12,929 nt of DNA from an uncultured Sphingobium sp. (lineage in GTDB: Bacteria; Pseudomonadota; Alphaproteobacteria; Sphingomonadales; Sphingomonadaceae), in assembly GCA_913773715.1 (NCBI GenBank), contig CAJYHD010000820.1:1-12929 (forward strand), in the 5' to 3' direction. A program made the translations under genes and the position numbers. Under the pieces are notes generated by a model. It did not search any database. It was not told the origin of the DNA and saw only the letters and a program-made list of their open reading frames with translations. Shown here piece after piece: positions 7,290 through 12,929 of the stretch. Each line of letters opens with the position of its first letter. Positions within the stretch are counted from its first letter, which is position 1.

Positions 7290-8494
7290 TCGTCTTCATC
7301 GCTTTGATCGTTGCGATCATCGTCACCCTTGCGCTCACCTTTGGCAAGTTCGCGCGCAGCGATGGCTGGCGCGCTACGGTCACGCCGCTGGCGTCGATCA
7401 TCGGGTCCGGCTTTCTCATCTGTGGGCCGTTGCTGGCGCGTGAGTTCGGCAGCGTCGCGCTGGGGGCAATGGCTGTGCTGCTGGCGATCGCCTACGCTGC
7501 TGGCGCGGTGATCCGGTTCAACATACGCCATGTCGAGGACCACCTTGCGGCGGTAGGGTTCAACGACCCGGTGGCATGGCTGGCGCGGATAACGCAGGGC
7601 GTGCTGGCACTCGCCTACGCAGTATCGGTGGCGTACTACCTCAAGCTCCTGGCAGAATTCTCGCTCAAGCCGGTCGCTATCGATCCTGCCTGGCAGCCGC
7701 TTGCAGCCAACATCATCGTGACCGTGCTGATCGTCCTCATGACCCTGCTGGCGCTAGGCGGCAGTCTGCGCAAGGTCGAGCACCTCGCGCACGGCACCGT
7801 CTCGATCAAGATTGGCATCATCGCCGGCCTGCTCGTCGCGCTTGCGATCTCGTGGATCATGAACGGTGCCGGTGATCCGCTGCCGCCGGTCAGGCTCTCG
7901 TTCGCCAGTGTGCCAATGCTGCTGGGCCTGCTAATCACCGTGCAGGGCTTCGAGACTTCGCGCTACCTGGGCCATAGCTACCCGGCCGAGCTGCGGATCA
8001 AAACGATGCGCCGCGCGCAATGGATCTCCTCGGCTATCTACCTTGCCTTCATCGCGCTGCTCACACCGTTCCTTACCCGTGCCGCAGCGACCGAGGGGGT
8101 CGCGGGCATCCTCGACATCATGGAGCTGATCGCGCCGGCGTTGGGCGTGTTCGTGCTGGCCGGCGCAGTCTCCAGCCAGCTGAGCGCGGCGGTGGCGGAC
8201 TCGATCGGGTCGGGCGGACTGGTCAACGAAGTTTCGCGGCGCAAGATCAGCGTCCCGCTTGCCTTCGCGTTGGCAGGTGCCCTGGCGGTCGTGGTCGTAT
8301 GGCTGACCGATCCATTCGAGGTCGTGGCGCTGTCTTCGCGCGCTTTCGCGCTGTTCTATGCTCTCCAGTGCGCGCTTGCGCTGATCGTGGCTATTAAGGA
8401 TCGCAAAGGCAGCACTGCACAGCGCATCGGCTTTGTCGCGATCGGGCTTGTGTGCCTCGTCGCAGTGGCGGTCGGTGCGCCGGCGGAGGGCTGA
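7286..8494 (+). CDS. APC/LeuT-like permease of unknown substrate
   Basis: A 402-residue polytopic inner-membrane protein with about 10-11 predicted helices. I do not recognise a named family, but two features recall the amino acid-polyamine-organocation (APC) fold: TPLASIIGSGFLICGPLL at residues 33-50, like the glycine-rich unwound helix 1 (GSG motif), and LLITVQGFETSRYLG at 215-229, like the GFE motif of helix 6. The inter-helix loop RFNIRHVEDHLA (77-88) is charged. A secondary transporter is therefore likely; whether it carries an amino acid, a cation or something else cannot be said. The GTG start is set by a GGAGG six bases upstream and overlaps the DUF2254 stop. ATG 7268 would add six residues. 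It is followed after 3 nt by a micro-ORF leading to the SLC13-type gene. Confidence 0.85.
   Translation: MIVFIALIVAIIVTLALTFGKFARSDGWRATVTPLASIIGSGFLICGPLLAREFGSVALGAMAVLLAIAYAAGAVIRFNIRHVEDHLAAVGFNDPVAWLARITQGVLALAYAVSVAYYLKLLAEFSLKPVAIDPAWQPLAANIIVTVLIVLMTLLALGGSLRKVEHLAHGTVSIKIGIIAGLLVALAISWIMNGAGDPLPPVRLSFASVPMLLGLLITVQGFETSRYLGHSYPAELRIKTMRRAQWISSAIYLAFIALLTPFLTRAAATEGVAGILDIMELIAPALGVFVLAGAVSSQLSAAVADSIGSGGLVNEVSRRKISVPLAFALAGALAVVVVWLTDPFEVVALSSRAFALFYALQCALALIVAIKDRKGSTAQRIGFVAIGLVCLVAVAVGAPAEG
8485..8490 (+). promoter_or_regulatory. Strong ribosome binding site of the 17-codon micro-ORF
   Basis: GGAGGG with a 7-nt spacer to ATG 8498. It is the best Shine-Dalgarno at this junction. 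The downstream SLC13-type start at 8548 has no good box of its own at the proper distance. Confidence 0.55.
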
Positions 8495-8497
8495 TCC

Positions 8498-8551
8498 ATG
8501 ATCAGCAGGAACAGGAGGCCGCAACCTGCTTTGGGCGTCGGTACGAGATGA
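8498..8551 (+). CDS. 17-codon micro-ORF bridging two permease genes (candidate leader peptide)
   Basis: ATG 8498, three bases after the APC-like permease stop, begins the peptide MISRNRRPQPALGVGTR, ending in TGA 8549-8551. That stop overlaps the SLC13-type start ATG 8548 as ATGA, the same junction style as the other genes. It has a strong GGAGGG box 7 nt upstream. Codons 6 and 7 are the tandem rare arginines AGG AGG (8513-8518), which also spell a perfect anti-16S sequence and could pause ribosomes or recruit them about 29 nt before ATG 8548. The likely role is to pass ribosomes to the permease gene by termination-reinitiation. The peptide itself has no recognisable function. It could alternatively be a frame-slipped N-terminal extension, but SLC13-type proteins normally start near MTLG. 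Confidence 0.45.
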   Translation: MISRNRRPQPALGVGTR

Positions 8552-10341
8552 CGCTTGGTGCTCCGCCACCGCATGCGATCGGCGCGATGCTGCTGACCCT
8601 AGCCATGTTCTACGGCTTTGTGTCGGGACGTGCCCGGGTCGAGATCATCTCGCTGCTGACAATCAGCGCAATCGCCTTGGGCCTCTATGTCTATCCCCTG
8701 CCGGGACAATCGCCGACTGACGGGCTCAAGCTGGCGTTCGAAGGTTTTGGCCACTACGCGCTCATAACCATTTGTGCGCTCATGGTGCTAGGTCGCGGGC
8801 TGGTCACGACAGGCGCCCTAGAGCCGGCTTCGCGCCTGCTTACGCGGGTATGGCGTTTAAATCGGCAAGTCGGGCTGCTGGTTACGCTCGTTCTGGCGTT
8901 CGGTATGAGCATGCTGGTCAACGACACGCCAGTCCTGGTGCTGATGCTGCCGGTGATGGCTGCCATTGCGGCGAATGGTGGCATGCCGGCGTCACGAACC
9001 CTGATACCGCTAAACAGCGCGGTTCTGATAGGAGGCATGTCGACCACGATCGGCACCTCGACCAACTTGCTGGTCGTGTCGGTCGCAGGCGATCTGGGCC
9101 TACCGCCCATGTCGGTCTTCCACTTCACGCCGATCGTGCTCATGGCAGCGCTGGCGGCCTTGCCGTTCATCTGGCTGGTGATGCCACGGCTTTTGCCCGA
9201 TAATTCGATCGAGTCCGGGCATGAGCCCCGCCGCTTTTCGGCCATGCTTCGTCTGGGCGAAAATTCGATCGCCCGTGATCTTTCGCCCGATCACATAGCG
9301 CAGCGACTTCCTTCCGGCGTCGAACTGCTGGGAAGCGCCGGGCTAAGCGGGCGGCTGTTGGTGCGCGCGACGCACGAGGACCTGGAAGAGACTATGCGCA
9401 TCCTGGGCGCGACGGCCGCCCCCGCCTGGCTGATGGAGCGCTTGCGCGCGACGTATGCAAAAACAGGAGAAGACCTCACCGTCGCTGAGCTGGCAGTCAC
9501 GAAGGATTCGGGTCTTGTCGGCAAGGGCGTGGCTTCTGCCAATGTCGCCGAACTCCACAACGTCGCCATCCTGGGTGTGCACCGCACCCGCCGGATCTGG
9601 AGCGCCACTCCAACCGATGAGGTCGTGACGGACGAGCCCTTCGATGAGGGCGACATCCTGCTGGTTGCGGGCGCACTCGGCAGTATCGAACGGATGAGTC
9701 TGGCCGAGAACATGCTCATCCTCGAAGGAGCCAAGGAACTTCCGCGAACATCAAAAGCACCCCTAGCGCTTGCGATCATGGCTAGTGCAGTGGTTCCGGC
9801 AAGCATTGGTCTTGTGCCGATCGCCATCTCCGCGCTGGGCGGTGCGATCGCCATGCTGGTGACCGGATGTGTGCGCTTCGACCGCATCGGCCGCGCGCTA
9901 TCGGCTAAGGTAGTAGTGCTGGTCGCCGCCAGCATCGCGATCGGTCGCATCGTCCTAGAAAGTGGAGCTGCGACGTGGCTTAGCGAACTGATTGCGCTAG
10001 GTTTGCAGTATCTCCCCGCCGCAGGTGTACTGGCGGCGGTGATGCTGTTCGTCACCGTGCTGACGAACTTCGCCTCAAACACGACGGCAGCCGCAGTCGG
10101 CACTCCGATCGCATTCAGCCTGGGCCAGCGCTTGGGCATTCCGGTCGAGCCATTGGTGCTGGCGGTGCTGTTCGGATGCAACTTGTGTTACGCCACACCC
10201 GTCGCCTATCAGACCAACATGCTGATCATGTCCGCAGGCGATTATCGGTTTGCGGACTACACCAGAACAGGCCTTCCGCTCGTCGCAGTTATGGTGGTGA
10301 CGTTGTCGACATTGCTGGTGCTGCGATACGGTCTCTACTGA
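8548..10341 (+). CDS. SLC13/DASS-type permease with RCK_C domain
   Basis: This 597-residue permease belongs to the ion transporter superfamily that includes Na+/dicarboxylate and Na+/sulfate symporters. The first half carries GMSMLVNDTPVLVLMLPV (119-136) and the hairpin GGMSTTIGTSTNLLVVS (162-178). The second half carries the matching TNFASNTTAAAVGTPIAFSL (506-525) and CNLCYATPVAYQTNMLIM (544-561), so both pseudo-symmetric repeats are complete. Between them (~215-400) lies a cytosolic insert with at least one TrkA_C/RCK_C-like domain (DLTVAELAV at 309-317 to FDEGDILLVAG at 365-375), a type that regulates transport by ligand binding; a second, degenerate copy may precede it near 225-290. Start ATG 8548 is chosen because family N-termini begin here; the frame stays open back to GTG 8452, inside the previous gene. 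The substrate is unknown: a carboxylate, sulfate or other anion. It is the last gene of the operon and convergent with the glutaredoxin fusion gene. Confidence 0.92.
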   Translation: MTLGAPPPHAIGAMLLTLAMFYGFVSGRARVEIISLLTISAIALGLYVYPLPGQSPTDGLKLAFEGFGHYALITICALMVLGRGLVTTGALEPASRLLTRVWRLNRQVGLLVTLVLAFGMSMLVNDTPVLVLMLPVMAAIAANGGMPASRTLIPLNSAVLIGGMSTTIGTSTNLLVVSVAGDLGLPPMSVFHFTPIVLMAALAALPFIWLVMPRLLPDNSIESGHEPRRFSAMLRLGENSIARDLSPDHIAQRLPSGVELLGSAGLSGRLLVRATHEDLEETMRILGATAAPAWLMERLRATYAKTGEDLTVAELAVTKDSGLVGKGVASANVAELHNVAILGVHRTRRIWSATPTDEVVTDEPFDEGDILLVAGALGSIERMSLAENMLILEGAKELPRTSKAPLALAIMASAVVPASIGLVPIAISALGGAIAMLVTGCVRFDRIGRALSAKVVVLVAASIAIGRIVLESGAATWLSELIALGLQYLPAAGVLAAVMLFVTVLTNFASNTTAAAVGTPIAFSLGQRLGIPVEPLVLAVLFGCNLCYATPVAYQTNMLIMSAGDYRFADYTRTGLPLVAVMVVTLSTLLVLRYGLY

Positions 10342-10362
10342 CCGGCCGCAAAGCCCGCTCGG

Positions 10363-11106
10363 CTACCGAAGCAGCATCCACAGCGCCATGCCGACCATGA
10401 ACAGGTTCTCGGTCAGTGAAACGAAACCTAGCGGCACGTTGCTCGACCCGCCAACACATGCACACTTCAGTTCGCGCTTATCGAGGTACACCGCCTTGAA
10501 CACGGAGACCGCTCCGATACCGCCGATCACCAACGCCACCGGTATGGACAACCAGGGCAGCGCGTCCGCCGTCATCAGCACGCCTGCAAGGGCCTCGCCG
10601 AACGGATAGAGGTAGGCGTAAGGAACCCAGCGCCGCGCAAGCAGGTCGTAATTCAAGAACATCGTGGAAAAACGCGCGACGTCCTGCAGCTTGAGAATGG
10701 CGAGCACGCACATCGACAAGCTGACGAACCATGCCGCAGCACGTCCCGTCAGCGGCGTGCCGTAAGCAGCGGTGCTCGCCGCCATCGCCATGAGTAGGGT
10801 CATCGCGAACACGGCGACAACGGGGCGATAGCTCGTCTCGTCCTTGGCGGGAATATGGCCGCCGAAGAAGCGGGTCAGGTCGTCATTGCCGCCAATCCGC
10901 TCGCCTCCGATGAAGGTCTGCGGCGTCGTCTTGACGACATGCTCCGCCATGAACGCATCCGTCTCGTGGCGAGTGCGGAGCCAGTGATCCTCCACCTCAT
11001 AGCCGTGACGCTCGAGCTGCCATTTCGACTTGAGGCCGTAGGGACATACATGGCTCGGCATTACCATGCGATACAGGACGGCCTTGCGGGGCGCGGCGGA
11101 GGTCAC
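10363..11106 (-). CDS. Glutaredoxin-MauE fusion membrane protein
   Basis: A 247-residue two-domain protein. Residues ~8-85 are a glutaredoxin/thioredoxin fold with the active-site motif CPYG (C21-P-Y-G24; the second cysteine of a dithiol CPYC enzyme is replaced by Gly), TTPQTF with the cis-proline at ~60-65, and GGNDDL at ~73-78. Residues ~95-247 form a MauE/DoxX-like membrane domain with about five helices and a CxC pair (C215, C217) in a short loop, KCACVGGSSNVPLG. Such membrane redox proteins move electrons or thiols across the membrane or help oxidative maturation of exported proteins; the partner here is not evident. GTG 11104-11106 is preferred because GGAG lies 6 nt upstream; the TTG at 11116-11118 overlaps that box. 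The stop lies 21 bp from the convergent permease stop. The dehydrogenase gene lies 135 bp upstream on the same strand, so cotranscription is possible. Confidence 0.88.
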   Translation of the reverse strand: MTSAAPRKAVLYRMVMPSHVCPYGLKSKWQLERHGYEVEDHWLRTRHETDAFMAEHVVKTTPQTFIGGERIGGNDDLTRFFGGHIPAKDETSYRPVVAVFAMTLLMAMAASTAAYGTPLTGRAAAWFVSLSMCVLAILKLQDVARFSTMFLNYDLLARRWVPYAYLYPFGEALAGVLMTADALPWLSIPVALVIGGIGAVSVFKAVYLDKRELKCACVGGSSNVPLGFVSLTENLFMVGMALWMLLR

Positions 11107-11153
11107 GATCCTCTCCAAGTGTTTGCCTTTATAGTCATGCCATCAATATAGGA

Positions 11154-11163
11154 TCGGCGCCGA
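11154..11163. repeat. Perfect 10-bp palindrome upstream of the glutaredoxin fusion gene
   Basis: TCGGCGCCGA lies ~50 bp before the GTG start of the glutaredoxin-MauE gene, in the 135-bp gap after the dehydrogenase. AT-rich TATATT and TATAAA tracts lie between it and the start, but no well-spaced -35/-10 pair is clear. It could be an operator; short GC palindromes are also common by chance in GC-rich DNA. Confidence 0.25.
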
Positions 11164-11241
11164 CGCGTGCCATCGTCCTTGCAGAGCATCAGCATCTTCC
11201 CGCCGACCGTCAGGCGCTGTCGATCAGTGCCCCGCGCTCCA

Positions 11242-12929
11242 TCACGATCGCGGCAGAGCGAACGCCAGCGTATAGTCGCCATATCGCGTGCCCAGCGCAC
11301 CGTGTCCGCCGGCGGTGATGACGACATACTGCCGCCCGTCCCGCCCGCGATACGTCATCGGCGTCGCTTGCGCGCCGGCAGGCAGCCGCGCCTTCCACAC
11401 GACCTTGCCGGTCTTCAGATCGAAGGCGCGCAGGTACTGATCGGTGGTCGCGCCGATAAACGCCAGGCCCCCGGCGGTGATGATCGATCCGCCCAAGTTC
11501 GGCACGCCGGTCTTTACAGGCACGCCCAGATGGCTTCCGAAGAGGCCCGTGTCACGCGCCGTGCCGAGCACTTCGTGCCACAGGATCTTGCGGGTCTTGA
11601 GATCGACCGCCGTGAGGTGCCCCCATGGCGGAGCCACGCATGGGGCACCGAAGATGCCGACCCAAGCCTTTACCACCGCCACGTACGGCGTATTGTATTG
11701 TGTCTGGAGTTGCGCCTGCATGGCGTTTTCTCCGCCCTGCTTCTGCGCCATCAGCGTCTTCACACGCGGATCGTCGCGGCGCATCAGCCAAAGCTTGAAC
11801 GGCATTTCCATCGTGTTGACGGTCATGATTCCGCGCACCGGATCGACCGCCGCGCCGCCCCAGTCGGTGACACCGTCGAACGCCGGATGGCCGATGATCG
11901 GCTTCAGCCCCATCGGGTGATAGATGCCGGTACCCTGTGCGCGGCGAATGTCGATGCGGCACATCAGTTGGTCGATCGGCGTTGCACCCCATGTCGCCTT
12001 CTCGCTGGGCGCGGGCGGCGTGAACGACGGCATGCCGACGGAAAATGGCTGCGTGGGTGAGACCCTGACGCCCGGCGTCGCGCCGTCTGTACGAACCGGC
12101 CGCTCGACGATCTGTGCCAGCGGCTCACCCGTGAGGCGGTTGAGGAAGAACACCTGGCCCATCTTGGTCGTCTGGATCAGCGCGGGCGTGCTGCGGCCTT
12201 GTGCGTCGCGATAGTCGAACAGCGACGGGCCGATCGGCAGGTCCATGTCCCACATGTCACGGTGAACCAACTGGCGTGTCCACTTCAGCTTCCCGGTCGC
12301 GATATCCAAGGCGACGATCGAGGTACCGAATCGATCGTCAAAGGGACGCCGGTAACCGATCCAGTAGTCGGGAGAGGCATTGCCCGTCCCCAGATAGACG
12401 ATCCCGTTCGCCGCATCCGCCGTGATTGCACCCCAAACGTTGGGTGTGCCGCGCGTATAGATCTGCCCGGCGGGCAGCGGCTTGATCGCGTCAGGCGAGC
12501 GGCCCACGTCCCAAGCCCATACCGGACTTCCGGACACCGGATCGTAAGCCCTTACGACGCCGCTGGGAATGTTGCGATTGACGTTGTCGATGATCCGCTC
12601 GCCGACGATCAGGCGATTGTTGACCACGATCGGCGGCGTCGTGGCGATCTGATCCGAAGGGGTCGATACGCCCATATTGTCGCGCAAGTCGATCGCACCA
12701 TTGTTGGCGAAGCTGGGACAAGGCCGACCCGTGTCGGCGTCCAAGGCTACCAGCCGCGCATCGAAGGTCGGCGCGAAGATGCGGCGCGGGCATGGCGTGC
12801 CGGCCGGCGCTTCGAAATAACTTACTCCGCGGCAGACGAGGTAGTTGTTGCCCTTGATCTGCGCTTGCTCATGCCAGCTCCACTTGGTTTTGCCGGTGGT
12901 CGCGTCGATGGCTTGCACGAACGAGTGCG
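11242..12929 (-). CDS. gcd: Membrane-bound PQQ-dependent glucose dehydrogenase (glucose/quinate/shikimate family), 3' part
   Basis: This is a quinoprotein that oxidises glucose (or a related polyol or cyclitol) in the periplasm with PQQ and passes electrons to ubiquinone. The gene enters from the right edge without a start; ~560 residues are present, which is most of the eight-bladed propeller. The N-terminal membrane anchor (five helices in the family, ~790 residues in total) lies outside. It aligns along its length with remembered E. coli Gcd: LVCRGVSYFEA and CPRRIFAP near the left part, HRDMWDMDLP (E. coli HHDLWDMDLP), WGATPIDQLMCR with the aspartate likely equal to the catalytic base Asp466, WGGAAVDP, and the C-terminus QATPMTY, YVVITAGGHG, GDYTLAFALP. 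The frame is intact to TGA 11242-11244. Quinate dehydrogenase is the main alternative, so the symbol is tentative. Acid made by this enzyme would load the periplasm beside an antiporter operon. Confidence 0.9.
   Translation of the reverse strand, partial: HSFVQAIDATTGKTKWSWHEQAQIKGNNYLVCRGVSYFEAPAGTPCPRRIFAPTFDARLVALDADTGRPCPSFANNGAIDLRDNMGVSTPSDQIATTPPIVVNNRLIVGERIIDNVNRNIPSGVVRAYDPVSGSPVWAWDVGRSPDAIKPLPAGQIYTRGTPNVWGAITADAANGIVYLGTGNASPDYWIGYRRPFDDRFGTSIVALDIATGKLKWTRQLVHRDMWDMDLPIGPSLFDYRDAQGRSTPALIQTTKMGQVFFLNRLTGEPLAQIVERPVRTDGATPGVRVSPTQPFSVGMPSFTPPAPSEKATWGATPIDQLMCRIDIRRAQGTGIYHPMGLKPIIGHPAFDGVTDWGGAAVDPVRGIMTVNTMEMPFKLWLMRRDDPRVKTLMAQKQGGENAMQAQLQTQYNTPYVAVVKAWVGIFGAPCVAPPWGHLTAVDLKTRKILWHEVLGTARDTGLFGSHLGVPVKTGVPNLGGSIITAGGLAFIGATTDQYLRAFDLKTGKVVWKARLPAGAQATPMTYRGRDGRQYVVITAGGHGALGTRYGDYTLAFALPRS

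Noticed and set aside
8452..8547. N-terminal extension of the SLC13-type permease from GTG 8452
   Set aside because: It would overlap the previous gene by ~43 bp, has an unnatural sequence, and the family N-terminus begins at MTLG (8548).
9291..10181. 296-codon minus-strand ORF opposite the SLC13-type gene
   Set aside because: Its Ser/Thr/Arg-rich sequence without motifs lies fully antisense to a well-supported permease.
10342..10362. Bidirectional terminator between the convergent stops
   Set aside because: Only 21 bp, with no stem longer than 4 bp and no T-run.
11213..11231. Hairpin GGCGCTG-TCGAT-CAGTGCC after the dehydrogenase as a terminator
   Set aside because: On the transcribed minus strand the stem has an A-C mismatch and no T-run follows.
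11103..11327. 74-codon minus-strand ORF spanning the gap between dehydrogenase and glutaredoxin genes
   Set aside because: Half of it is out-of-frame dehydrogenase sequence, and the rest shows no motif and runs into the start of the next gene.

Overview
The window looks like chromosomal DNA of a GC-rich alphaproteobacterium, most plausibly a sphingomonad. This is inferred from a TonB-dependent receptor tail, a membrane quinoprotein glucose dehydrogenase, the codon bias and protein style; no rRNA or marker gene confirms it.

Layout. (1) Positions 1-549, minus strand: the last ~178 codons of a TonB-dependent receptor whose N-terminal part is missing. (2) Positions 543-2619: a patch that by eye is less GC-rich than the rest. 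It has a serine resolvase (+) starting exactly where the receptor homology ends, a cytoplasmic PAS-GGDEF diguanylate cyclase (-), and a stretch with no convincing gene. This resembles an acquired or rearranged segment. (3) Positions 2620-10341, plus strand: a doubtful 142-codon ORF, then five membrane-protein genes packed head to tail: a DUF389 protein (broken by an apparent one-base deletion at ~3620), a CPA1-type Na+/H+ antiporter, a DUF2254 protein, an APC/LeuT-like permease of unknown substrate, and an SLC13/DASS-type permease carrying an RCK_C domain. Every junction is a 4-nt ATGA/GTGA overlap, except the last, which is bridged by a 17-codon micro-ORF that itself ends in an ATGA overlap. 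(4) Positions 10363-12929, minus strand: a glutaredoxin-MauE fusion membrane protein, convergent with the permease operon, and upstream of it the C-terminal ~560 residues of a membrane-bound PQQ-dependent glucose dehydrogenase running off the window edge.

How it may fit together (inference): the coupled genes look like one inner-membrane ion/solute homeostasis module, with cation/proton exchange by the antiporter, carboxylate or other anion transport gated through the RCK_C domain, and three poorly characterised membrane proteins. Periplasmic sugar oxidation next door produces acid and reduces quinone, so a pH or ion-stress link is conceivable but not shown by the sequence.

The best candidates for something undescribed are the five-gene translationally coupled membrane operon, the micro-ORF with tandem AGG codons at its last junction, and the DUF389 frameshift. 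No tRNA, rRNA, CRISPR array, complete IS element or convincing rho-independent terminator was seen.
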